Shown piece after piece: positions 18,124 to 26,758 of a stretch of 64,000 nucleotides of DNA; position 1 is the first letter of the stretch, and every line of letters begins with the position of its first letter. A model generated the notes under the pieces. That model did no database searches. It saw only the letters and a program-made list of their open reading frames with translations, and was not told the origin of the DNA. The translations under genes and the position numbers were made by a program. Source of the stretch: DTU013 sp964490975 (lineage in GTDB: Bacteria; Bacillota; Clostridia; Acetivibrionales; DTU013). The stretch covers positions 14,644 to 78,643 of the forward strand of contig CAZBEQ010000011.1 of assembly GCA_964490975.1 (NCBI GenBank), given 5' to 3'.

Positions 18124-19355
18124 AATTTTAGCAGATGCCTTCTAAGCATATCAAATACATGCAGGCAGGTAACATTCTTTATCCTTGACCTACTGCCCCA
18201 CAGATCGAGTTTTTTGACGATAGTTCCGTCCTTGTGAGCCAGTGCGGTATAAACAAGACCAATCGGCTTTGCCTCTGAGCCTCCGCCTGGGCCGGCAATA
18301 CCTGTTATGGATATTCCGATATCCGTTCCCGATACACGCCTGACACCCTCTGCCATCTCTCTGGCTGTCTGTTCACTGACTGCGCCGAATTTATCAAGTG
18401 TTTCCTGACATACTCCCAATTCATCTGTTTTTGCTCGGTTGCTGTAAGTTACGATAGCTCTGTCGAACACCTCCGATATACCTGGAATATCGGTAAGCCT
18501 TGTTGCAAGCATTCCTCCGGTACAGGATTCAGCGACCGAAAGCGTCATTTTACTGTCTAAAAGAAGCTTTGCGGCTAGTTCATCCAAACTGCTGTTATCA
18601 TTACTGTAGACAGCATCTCCAAGCCTTTGTCTTATCTCATTTTCAACAGGTCCGATTATATCCTCACCAACGCAGTTTTTCTCATACCTTGCAGTTATTC
18701 TAAGGGTTACTTCTCCATCCTTCGCATACGGAGCTAATGTTGGATTTGACTGGCTATCGATAAGATCAAGAAGCATGTCTTCAACAGCTGACTCGCCGAT
18801 CCCAAATATTCTTAGAAATCTGGATTCAAGCCTGTATTCAGATCTTGCAGAGAAATATGGCATCACAGTCTCATCGAACATCGGCTTCATTTCGGATGGC
18901 GGTCCTGGAAGCATTACTATTGTCTTGCCGTTCTCTTGGATGATACAGCCCGGTGCTGTCCCGTTTTTATTGCGGACTATTATGCTGCCTTCAGGCAAAT
19001 AGGCTTGTTTAATGTTATTTTGAGTCATTTTTTTAGAATACTTTTTGAAAAACTCCTCCATTTTATCAAGACTTTCCTGATCCAGCACCAGTTTACGGTT
19101 TACCGCTGCGGCAACCGTCTCTTTTGTAAGGTCATCCTCAGTTGGTCCCAGGCCGCCTGTCAATATGACCACATCAGAACGCGAAAGTGCAAGATCAAGG
19201 CTTTGTTTCAGCCTTGCCGGGTTATCACCTATTACGGAGTGATAATAGACCCCTATACCTGCATCAGGTAATCTTGAGGATATATATTGAGCATTTGTAT
19301 TTGAAATCTGACCCATCAGAAGTTCAGTTCCAACGGCAAGAATTTCGGCTTTCAT
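18120..19355 (-). CDS. cinA: CinA-family protein (nicotinamide-nucleotide amidase / damage-inducible)
   Basis: 411 aa. The N-terminal MoCF-like domain (about 1-170: EILAVGTELLMGQISNTNA, VILTGGLGPTEDD) is followed by a C-terminal CinA amidase domain (about 255-410: SVAESCTGGMLATRLTDIPG, GISITGIAGPGGGSEAKPIG). The C-terminal domain deamidates nicotinamide mononucleotide in characterised members. The N-terminal domain has ADP-ribose/pyrophosphatase activity in some. Lies upstream of murJ and recA; cinA-recA proximity is common in Firmicutes. Confidence 0.94.
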   Translation of the reverse strand: MKAEILAVGTELLMGQISNTNAQYISSRLPDAGIGVYYHSVIGDNPARLKQSLDLALSRSDVVILTGGLGPTEDDLTKETVAAAVNRKLVLDQESLDKMEEFFKKYSKKMTQNNIKQAYLPEGSIIVRNKNGTAPGCIIQENGKTIVMLPGPPSEMKPMFDETVMPYFSARSEYRLESRFLRIFGIGESAVEDMLLDLIDSQSNPTLAPYAKDGEVTLRITARYEKNCVGEDIIGPVENEIRQRLGDAVYSNDNSSLDELAAKLLLDSKMTLSVAESCTGGMLATRLTDIPGISEVFDRAIVTYSNRAKTDELGVCQETLDKFGAVSEQTAREMAEGVRRVSGTDIGISITGIAGPGGGSEAKPIGLVYTALAHKDGTIVKKLDLWGSRSRIKNVTCLHVFDMLRRHLLKL

Positions 19356-19544
19356 AAGCTATCCATCTCCTATCCGGTAAAGTAGCATCATTATTCCATT
19401 ATATCAATGTAATGTTTTCATTGTAAACACACAGGAACACAAGTTAAAAAAAAACTACAATTGACCTTAAATTATCTACTTTATCAACTGCTATTTAGTG
19501 TATTATTATTATACTAACAAATAAAGTCAAAGGGATGGGATATT

Positions 19545-20501
19545 ATGAATGATTCTGTCAAGATTTTAAAAAACATAATCGACAATGTTGAAAATGCTAT
19601 TGTCGGAAAGCGCTATGCAATAGAACTTGCTGCAATATCATTAATATGCAATGGACATGTACTTATTGAAGATGTCCCGGGTGTAGGAAAAACCAGTCTT
19701 GTATCCGCCCTGGCAAAATCTGTGAATGCGTCGTTTAGAAGGATCCAGTTTACACCTGATATACTTCCTTCTGATATAACAGGTTTTTCCCTATATAATC
19801 AAAAAACTGGAGATTTCGAGTACAGACCCGGTGCAATTATGAGTCAGATAATTCTTGCAGATGAAATCAACAGGACCTCTCCTAAAACACAGGCAAGTTT
19901 ACTTGAGGTCATGGAAGAATACCAGGTAACTGTGGATGGGATAACGTACAAGGTACCAAGACCTTTCATGGTAATGGCTACACAGAATCCTGTCGAATAT
20001 CTGGGGACATATCCATTGCCCGAAGCACAGATAGACCGTTTCTTCATGAAAATATCCATCGGTTACCCTACAAATACAGAAGAAAGCTATATACTATCAA
20101 AGTTCCAGTTTACAAGCCCAATTGAAAAGCTTTTGCCTGTTGCCGAGAGCGCGGACATTATTGCTTTGCAGGAGGAAGTAAAAAATATACATGTTGACCA
20201 GAGCCTTAACAATTATATCGTTGAAATAGTAAGCCAAACAAGAAAGCATCAGGATGTTGCGCTGGGTTCAAGTCCCAGGGGTTCTCTGTCGCTTTTCAGA
20301 GCATCACAGGCATGGGCATTTTACAATGGGCGCAATTATGTCCTTCCGGATGACATCAAGAAAATGGTTATACCAGTACTTTCGCACAGACTGATGCTCA
20401 AGCAGGAAGCTAAGTTAAAGAAAATAAATCCCGAAGAAATTCTGAATTCAATTGTATCAAGGATTAATGTTCCGGTGGTGGTACAACATGAGAAAAAGTA
20501 G
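19545..20501 (+). CDS. MoxR-family AAA+ ATPase
   Basis: 318 aa AAA+ ATPase of the MoxR group, thought to act as a chaperone maturing partner proteins. Walker A is EDVPGVGKTSL (around residues 43-53). Walker B is ILADEINRTSPKTQ. Sensor I is MATQNPVEYLGTYPLPEAQ and sensor II is SSPRGSLSLFRASQAWA. The start ATG has AAAGGGATGGG upstream. First gene of a plus-strand operon with DUF58 and transglutaminase genes, an arrangement widespread in bacteria. It is the only long plus-strand operon in the window. The divergent 189-base gap to cinA must hold its promoter, but I could not assign clear -35/-10 boxes. Confidence 0.95.
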   Translation: MNDSVKILKNIIDNVENAIVGKRYAIELAAISLICNGHVLIEDVPGVGKTSLVSALAKSVNASFRRIQFTPDILPSDITGFSLYNQKTGDFEYRPGAIMSQIILADEINRTSPKTQASLLEVMEEYQVTVDGITYKVPRPFMVMATQNPVEYLGTYPLPEAQIDRFFMKISIGYPTNTEESYILSKFQFTSPIEKLLPVAESADIIALQEEVKNIHVDQSLNNYIVEIVSQTRKHQDVALGSSPRGSLSLFRASQAWAFYNGRNYVLPDDIKKMVIPVLSHRLMLKQEAKLKKINPEEILNSIVSRINVPVVVQHEKK

Positions 20502-21687
20502 AATACTTTACATCTGCCTGTTTATATCAGCACTTGTATTTGCCTACTTTAACGGAGGCAAAATTCCATACATGATGCTTTATACCGTTATTTTGCTGCC
20601 TGTAGTTTCACTGGCATATATGACGGTTATATATTTTCGCTTCAAATATGGTCAGGAACTGGATAAAAAATTTGTAGTAAAGGGTGATTGGATAAATTTC
20701 ATTTTCAGCATAAATAATGAAGATTTTTTTATATACCCATATATAAAAGTATCATTCTATGGATCACAGACGATATTTGAAAACCAGTTCCAGGTCAAAA
20801 ACTTCTCCCTTACGCCCTTTTCGGGAAGAAATTATACGTTTAAGCTACAATGCAATTACAGGGGGAATTATGAGATGGGCATAAATTCAGTGGAACTGGA
20901 GGATTTTTTCGGGTTATTCAGATTTAAATATAATATATATGAGCCAAAGTATATTACTGTGTATCCCCGAATCGTATACCTGGAAAAATTCAGGCTAAAA
21001 ATAGATTATATGTCAGAGTCTAATTCAATACTTAACTCAAGAGATGAGGATATGACTACCATCAGTGACGTCAGAAAATACCAATATGGCGACAATCTGA
21101 AGAGGATACACTGGAAACTGACAGCCAGGTCTCAGGAGCTTATGGTGAAAAAATTTCAAAGTACATCCGAAGCCAATATACTTATGTTGCTTGACCTTCA
21201 GAAAAACAATTTTACTCCGGGAGAAAATATTATTGTTGAAGATAAGCTCATCGAGTCTGCTGTGGCTATCCTGTACTACTGCCTGAACAAGTGGATCCCG
21301 GTAAATTTTGCCTTCTTTAGTGACAGCTTGCATAATGTACATGCAACGAACCATCAGTCATTTAATGAGATATACGAGATACTTGCCAAGGTCAAATTCA
21401 CCGACAATGTACCGATAAAGGATCTACTTGAAATATACACCAGCAACGCGCTTCATAGTACAAGTGTCATAATTTTTACGTCAAATCTGGATTTTGACCT
21501 TTACAGCCAGCTTCATAAAACGTTAAACTTTGGCTATGATGTTAGTCTTGTGTACATTTCACCCGAAAAAATCACTGGAGTAATAAACAGTGACGCTGAA
21601 AAAATTATGGAATCGCTGCCTGAAATCGGGATCAACAGCTATAAGATTGGAATAGATGACGATATCAAGGTAAGACTGGAACATTAA
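20488..21687 (+). CDS. DUF58 domain protein
   Basis: 399 aa. Two N-terminal hydrophobic segments (about 3-22 and 28-50) anchor it. The DUF58 signature lies around residue 195: ISDVRKYQYGDNLKRIHWK. A C-terminal von Willebrand A-like region (NILMLLDLQKNNF onward) follows. I start it at 20488 (MRKSRILYI) after GGTGGTGG. It overlaps the MoxR gene by 14 bases, so the two are translationally coupled. Function is not defined for the family beyond its constant association with MoxR and transglutaminase proteins. Confidence 0.92.
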   Translation: MRKSRILYICLFISALVFAYFNGGKIPYMMLYTVILLPVVSLAYMTVIYFRFKYGQELDKKFVVKGDWINFIFSINNEDFFIYPYIKVSFYGSQTIFENQFQVKNFSLTPFSGRNYTFKLQCNYRGNYEMGINSVELEDFFGLFRFKYNIYEPKYITVYPRIVYLEKFRLKIDYMSESNSILNSRDEDMTTISDVRKYQYGDNLKRIHWKLTARSQELMVKKFQSTSEANILMLLDLQKNNFTPGENIIVEDKLIESAVAILYYCLNKWIPVNFAFFSDSLHNVHATNHQSFNEIYEILAKVKFTDNVPIKDLLEIYTSNALHSTSVIIFTSNLDFDLYSQLHKTLNFGYDVSLVYISPEKITGVINSDAEKIMESLPEIGINSYKIGIDDDIKVRLEH

Positions 21688-21709
21688 AGAGCATAGGAGG
21701 TATGGTACG

Positions 21710-24190
21710 ATGTTTAAGAAAATATTAAATAAACTGCCTGATTTATTCTTGGCAATACTTGTTGCATTCAGCCTGACTTATGCTCTTGCGTCATCATCAT
21801 TGTGCATGCAGTTTCCTCTTGCTGAAATGTTGCTGATCATAACGCTTTGCATAGTATCACTTTGCTTACTGTTTTGCAGCAAGAAAGTATCCAGGATATC
21901 CATCATAGTGCTTGGCGTCGCTTTTGCAGCATCTGTGGTATATATGATCTTCTTTGTGGACATGAAATTAATAATTGATTTCTTAAAAGAGTATTCATTC
22001 TGGTTCTATGATTATTTTATGTATCCCACTGGAGCAGATTTTCTATATCAAAAGATCACAGTAATTTCATTAAGTATCATCGTTTCATTGTTATCATATA
22101 TTTTTGTGATAAAAAAGTTCAGGTTCTTTACCATTTTAATAGCAGGTATGGGGTTGTTCGGGTTCCAGGCTTCCTACAAGATCGTATCCGGCAACATTCC
22201 ATTCTATCTCTTTCTGTTGGCTGTTCTTATTTCATACTTAAAATATATTTTCAACCTCAAAGCATCGAAGGGATCAAATGAATATGCCAAGCCTGCAACT
22301 ATAGTAATGTGGAGCATCCCGGTGAGTATTCTCATTATTTTCCTGTCTATGTCAATACATGCAAGCGACAGACCAATAACCTGGAATTGGCTCGACAGAA
22401 AATTTGTTTCTGCTTACAATTATTTTCAGAAGAAATTTGATTATGAAACATTTGATTATTTTTCTCTTTCCAAAACTTCAGGTTTTGGAAACAGCAATAG
22501 CTTACTGGGTGGTAGCGTCAGGTTGGACAGAAAGAGTGTACTGCGTGTCATTACAAATAAGAGAATATATCTCAGCGGCGTATCAAGAGATGTGTACACA
22601 GGCAACATGTGGATAAACAGCAATGAGGAACTGGAGGCTTCAGACAACAATTATTCAGGTCTATATGATGATACCAAAGAAATGCTGACAGGAATGAAGC
22701 TATTAACGGGTAAGGATGATTACTTCAAAGAGTATTTTGATTCAAATGTGATAGATGTTACATTTTTGAATCTAAAGACTAAATCACTGTTCAAGCCAAC
22801 CAAGACAAAAGAATTTGACAGCATCACCGATGAAATTTCTGCTTATATAAGTGATACGGGTGACCTTTCATCTGAAAGCAGGCTAAAGAAAAATTACGAA
22901 TATAGTATTACATCCTATGTGCCTAAAATGGGTACAGAGTTTGATGCTGTTATGAGAATAAGCAAAAAAGGCTTGTATAAGGAATATCTTCAAAGAATTG
23001 AGTTTCCAAACTATTTTAACGTAGGCGAACAGTCTGGGGTCAGTTTTGCCTACCAATACGAAGGCAGTGGCCCGGGTGAAACTCTGAAGGTTACAATCAC
23101 TGATAAAACGAAAGATATACAGACAAAGACGTTTAATTTGAAAGAAGAAGAATTGAGGGCTTTAGAGGAAAGCAGCAAACTGATATACGATAAATACCTT
23201 CAGCTCCCCGAAGAGTTGCCACAAAGGGTCAAGGATCTTGCAGCTTCGCTGACCACATCTTCTGAAAACGATTATGACAAGGCAAAAGAAATAGAAAAAT
23301 ACCTTGCGTCAAATTATTCCTATAATCTTGATGTTAGATCTGCACCACGTGACAGAGATTTTGTAGACTATTTCCTGTTTGAGCAAAAAGAAGGTTACTG
23401 TAGCTACTTCGCATCAGCAATGACAATCCTTGCGAGATGCGCAGGTCTTCCGGCACGATATGTCGAGGGATACATGCTTCCGCCGGATACTGTCAAGAAC
23501 AGGGAAAACATGTATATAGTGACTAATATGCAGGCTCATGCATGGGTAGAAATATATTTTGAAGGTTACGGGTGGCTGCCTTTTGAGCCAACCTCTCCCT
23601 TCAGATCCGCCTTTTATTCCACACAAGTGCCCGAACAGGTATCTTACAGTCCCGATTACAATCCATCATACCAGGAGTATATGGAAATGATGATGAAATA
23701 CTATGGTCAGGGTGGCACAAACGGGCCAATAGATTTATATACGGGCGATGTCGTCAAAGGACCGTCTGCAGGTGTCATAATACTCTACTCCATAGCAGGC
23801 GCAGTTGCATTAATGCTTATGCTGATGCTCTTTAACACAATACGAAGCAGAGTCAGGATCTTCAGGCTTATTAATTTACCTGCCAGAGAATGTATCCTTG
23901 GCTCGTACAAATATTACCTCAGCGTTCTGAAGCTGCATGGCCTAGGACTTATGCCTGCGGAAACGCCCGGTCAGTATTCGGAAAGGATCGACTCTGAACT
24001 CTTTTTCAGCCCTGTCAGATTTAAAGTGATAACGGAAATATTCGTAAAATCCAGATATAGCCTGCAGGAGGCGTCAGAGAAGGAAAAGCTTTTGTACTCT
24101 GATTTCTATCAAGGTTTTCTGGATGAAATAAAAATCAACATGGGAAAAACAAGATATTTCATAATGAGATATCTATTTGGCAAGATTTAA
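21710..24190 (+). CDS. TgpA-like membrane transglutaminase
   Basis: 826 aa. An N-terminal block of about six hydrophobic segments (residues 10-220) precedes an extracytoplasmic region. The transglutaminase core carries the Cys nucleophile in EGYCSYFASAMTILARCAG (about 565). Its histidine is in MQAHAWVEIYFEGYGWLP and its Asp/Pro-type third position lies in FEPTSPF. A further membrane segment (about 690-710) is followed by a DUF4129-like cytoplasmic tail. AGGAGG lies upstream. Third gene of the MoxR-DUF58 operon. Substrate unknown; members are thought to act on cell-surface proteins or peptides. Confidence 0.93.
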   Translation: MFKKILNKLPDLFLAILVAFSLTYALASSSLCMQFPLAEMLLIITLCIVSLCLLFCSKKVSRISIIVLGVAFAASVVYMIFFVDMKLIIDFLKEYSFWFYDYFMYPTGADFLYQKITVISLSIIVSLLSYIFVIKKFRFFTILIAGMGLFGFQASYKIVSGNIPFYLFLLAVLISYLKYIFNLKASKGSNEYAKPATIVMWSIPVSILIIFLSMSIHASDRPITWNWLDRKFVSAYNYFQKKFDYETFDYFSLSKTSGFGNSNSLLGGSVRLDRKSVLRVITNKRIYLSGVSRDVYTGNMWINSNEELEASDNNYSGLYDDTKEMLTGMKLLTGKDDYFKEYFDSNVIDVTFLNLKTKSLFKPTKTKEFDSITDEISAYISDTGDLSSESRLKKNYEYSITSYVPKMGTEFDAVMRISKKGLYKEYLQRIEFPNYFNVGEQSGVSFAYQYEGSGPGETLKVTITDKTKDIQTKTFNLKEEELRALEESSKLIYDKYLQLPEELPQRVKDLAASLTTSSENDYDKAKEIEKYLASNYSYNLDVRSAPRDRDFVDYFLFEQKEGYCSYFASAMTILARCAGLPARYVEGYMLPPDTVKNRENMYIVTNMQAHAWVEIYFEGYGWLPFEPTSPFRSAFYSTQVPEQVSYSPDYNPSYQEYMEMMMKYYGQGGTNGPIDLYTGDVVKGPSAGVIILYSIAGAVALMLMLMLFNTIRSRVRIFRLINLPARECILGSYKYYLSVLKLHGLGLMPAETPGQYSERIDSELFFSPVRFKVITEIFVKSRYSLQEASEKEKLLYSDFYQGFLDEIKINMGKTRYFIMRYLFGKI

Positions 24191-24221
24191 CATTGCGATC
24201 TCCTTAATTTGACACATCCAT

Positions 24222-24268
24222 AAAAAAGGGGAAAAGCCGTTTCTTGTGAGACGGCTTTTCCCCTTTTT
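24222..24268. terminator. Bidirectional terminator between convergent genes
   Basis: GGGGAAAAGCCGT and ACGGCTTTTCCCC form a 13-bp perfect stem with a 10-base loop, flanked by A6 and T5. It serves the plus-strand transglutaminase operon and the minus-strand ACT gene run. Confidence 0.93.
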
Positions 24269-24294
24269 ATGTAAGGCTGGATAAATTGGTTTGA

Positions 24295-24726
24295 TTAAAG
24301 CATGTATACCTGATCAGATGATAATACATTAATACCTTGAGCTTTAAGCACTTCTATTGCACGTTTTGGATTGCTGGTCTTCAATATTACCAGCGCTTCG
24401 TCATCCTTTTTGCTTACAAATGCATACATATACTCTATTTCTGTCTTATCGCCCTCAAGAACTTTCAAAACCTTTGCAAGGCCACCCGGTTCGTCATTCA
24501 CCCCAATTGCCAATACATTTGTAATACTCATGGTAAAACCATTGTCTCGAAGTACTTTTTCTGCTTCCTCCGGTTTGTTCACGATAAGCCTTAATATTCC
24601 AAAATCTGTCGTGTCTGCTATAGACAACGCACTGATGTCAATGTTATTGTCTCCCAGTACCGATGTTACTTCTGCAAGCCTTCCTGATTTGTTTTCAAGA
24701 AATACGGAAATCTGCTTTACGAACAT
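24295..24726 (-). CDS. Tandem ACT domain protein
   Basis: 143 aa consisting of two ACT domains: residues 1-65 (VKQISVFLENKSGRLAEVTS) and 68-140 (VLAIGVNDEPGGLAKVLKVL), and no catalytic domain. ACT domains bind amino acids or related small ligands. The start is the ATG at 24726, with AGGAGG 8 bases upstream; a GTG three codons earlier overlaps that site. Follows the phenylacetate-CoA ligase gene by 34 bases and the iorAB genes beyond. This context suggests a sensor of aromatic amino acids or their derivatives (inference). Confidence 0.9.
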   Translation of the reverse strand: MFVKQISVFLENKSGRLAEVTSVLGDNNIDISALSIADTTDFGILRLIVNKPEEAEKVLRDNGFTMSITNVLAIGVNDEPGGLAKVLKVLEGDKTEIEYMYAFVSKKDDEALVILKTSNPKRAIEVLKAQGINVLSSDQVYML

Positions 24727-24760
24727 TAAATACACCTCCTGCTTGTTCTTAACTGGATAT

Positions 24761-26062
24761 TCATATTTTACGTTTGTCTATAACTCTCTTTGCCTTGCCT
24801 TCACTTCTTTCAATAGATTTAGGCTCGACGAGCTTCACCTTTACGCTTATACCGAGTGTATCCTCTATCTTTTTCCTTATTGTTTTCTCCATATCTTCAA
24901 TTTTTTTGACTTCATCTGAGAACAGCGCTTGTGTCATCTCAACCCAAACTTCCATTACGTCGAGATTACCAATCCTATCTACTATAATCAAATAGTGAGG
25001 AGCAGTCTCGCCAAGTTCAAGCAGCACGCTTTCTATCTGGCTTGGGAATACATTAACACCTCTTATTATCAGCATGTCGTCAGTACGTCCTGTTACCTTG
25101 CTCATTCTAACAAGCGTTCTTCCGCATTCACATTGAGTATAGTCTAATGAAGACAGGTCTCTTGTCCTGTAACGCAATAATGGCAAGCCTTCCTTTGTAA
25201 CAGTAGAGAATACCAATTCACCCTTTGAACCTGGAGGTAAAACTTCTTCGGTTTCAGGATCTATTATTTCAGGAATGAAATGATCCTCCTGGACATGCAG
25301 ACCACATTTGCACGGACATTCTGAAGCGACACCAGGACCCATTACTTCACTTAGACCATATATATCGATTGCCAGTATACCAAGTCTTTTTTCGATTTCG
25401 CTCCTCATTGCAGTTGACCAGGGCTCTGCTCCGAATATGCCTGCCTTAAGCTTGAGATCACCGGGCTTGATCCCTGATTCCTCAAGTTCTTCCGCCAGAT
25501 AAAGTGCATAAGACGGAGTACATGCCAAAAGGGTAGTACCAAAATCCTTCATTATCTGCACCTGGAGTTTAGTATTCCCACCTGATATAGGAATAACTGA
25601 CGCTCCGATTTTCTCAGCACCATAATGTGCCCCCAGACCACCGGTAAAAAGACCATAACCATACGCGATCTGTATTACCGATTCTTTAGTGGCTCCGGCA
25701 CATGTTAGCGTCCTTGCCATTACTTCAGACCATTTTTCCAGGTCATTTCTGGTATAGCCTACCACCGTCTTCTTTCCTGTGGTGCCGGAGGATGCATGTA
25801 TCCTCACGATTTCACTCAATGGCGTAGCAAACAGACCATAAGGATAATTATCCCTCAGGTCCTGCTTGTAGGTAAACGGGAGCTTGCATAGATCCTCGAT
25901 GGATTTGATATCTTCCGGTTCCACGCCTTTGGCCTGCATTTTTGCCCTGTAAAAAGGGACATTGTGATAAATCCTTTTAACGGTTTTTATCAGCCGCTCG
26001 CTTTGAAGCTTTTGCATCTCCTCTCTGGGCATGCACTCACGCGACTGGTTCCAATATAGCAT
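24761..26062 (-). CDS. paaK: Phenylacetate-CoA ligase
   Basis: Adenylate-forming enzyme activating aryl acids such as phenylacetate with CoA and ATP, 433 aa. The phosphate-binding loop is HASSGTTGKKTVVGYT, with the adenylation motif DIYGLSEVMGPG. The C-terminal domain has RTDDMLIIRGVNVFPSQIE and ends KAKRVIDKRKI, carrying the catalytic lysine region. AAGGAGG lies upstream of the start. It sits directly after iorAB, the usual pairing in organisms that oxidise or reductively form aryl acids from aromatic amino acids. Confidence 0.95.
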   Translation of the reverse strand: MLYWNQSRECMPREEMQKLQSERLIKTVKRIYHNVPFYRAKMQAKGVEPEDIKSIEDLCKLPFTYKQDLRDNYPYGLFATPLSEIVRIHASSGTTGKKTVVGYTRNDLEKWSEVMARTLTCAGATKESVIQIAYGYGLFTGGLGAHYGAEKIGASVIPISGGNTKLQVQIMKDFGTTLLACTPSYALYLAEELEESGIKPGDLKLKAGIFGAEPWSTAMRSEIEKRLGILAIDIYGLSEVMGPGVASECPCKCGLHVQEDHFIPEIIDPETEEVLPPGSKGELVFSTVTKEGLPLLRYRTRDLSSLDYTQCECGRTLVRMSKVTGRTDDMLIIRGVNVFPSQIESVLLELGETAPHYLIIVDRIGNLDVMEVWVEMTQALFSDEVKKIEDMEKTIRKKIEDTLGISVKVKLVEPKSIERSEGKAKRVIDKRKI

Positions 26063-26170
26063 TCAGAACCCCTCCTTGATTTTATTTTATGCCCTTGCAT
26101 CCTCCCATGAGAACAGCTTTCAGGGTTTACGGACAATTGCCCGCCCCACGCAAAAGCAACAGGCTGAAGT

Positions 26171-26758
26171 TCATTTTTTTAATATATTACTATCATATCC
26201 GGCATTAAATGCCTTGACATTAACATCAAGGATTTTTTGAGGTATGACTTCTCTCATTGCTTCCAGCCATATATCCCTGCTTATATTGGTGGTCTTTGCC
26301 AGCAAGCCGATAAGCACCATATTTACAGCCTTAATATTTCCGCATTCCTTTGCAATATTGAGCGCGTCGATGGACTCCATACAGACGCCGCCTTCCTTGA
26401 GCCTCTCGATTATCCTTTCAGGGTACTTTGCCTTTCCGATGATTACCGGCATCGGATCTATCTGCTGATCATTGAGTACCAGAGTACCGCCCTTTTTCAG
26501 ATAGTCTATCCAACGCAAAGCCTCCAGGTTTTCAAAAGCCAGAAGGAAATCTGCCTCACCCTTTTCGATTATTGGAGAATATACCTTCTCACCCATTTTA
26601 ACATATGTTACTACGCTGCCGCCTCTTTGCGACATACCATGCACCTCTGATACCTTTACATCATAGCCCTGCTTCATTGCAACATTTCCAAGAAGCCTGC
26701 TTGCCAGAAGTGTACCCTGTCCGCCTACACCTACTATCATAATATTCAGCTTACTCAT
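26171..26758 (-). CDS. iorB: Indolepyruvate ferredoxin oxidoreductase, beta subunit
   Basis: 195 aa gamma-type subunit of the 2-oxoacid:ferredoxin oxidoreductase family. Motifs: MIVGVGGQGTLLASRLLG and EVHGMSQRGGSVVTYVKMG. The start at 26758 (MSKLNIMIVG) overlaps the iorA stop by 8 bases, so the subunits are translationally coupled. With IorA it decarboxylates arylpyruvates to aryl-acyl-CoA and reduces ferredoxin. Confidence 0.94.
   Translation of the reverse strand: MSKLNIMIVGVGGQGTLLASRLLGNVAMKQGYDVKVSEVHGMSQRGGSVVTYVKMGEKVYSPIIEKGEADFLLAFENLEALRWIDYLKKGGTLVLNDQQIDPMPVIIGKAKYPERIIERLKEGGVCMESIDALNIAKECGNIKAVNMVLIGLLAKTTNISRDIWLEAMREVIPQKILDVNVKAFNAGYDSNILKK

Noticed and set aside
26063..26170. 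Regulatory element between paaK and iorB
   Set aside because: GC-richer than surroundings, but no clear stem plus T-run or known riboswitch motif.
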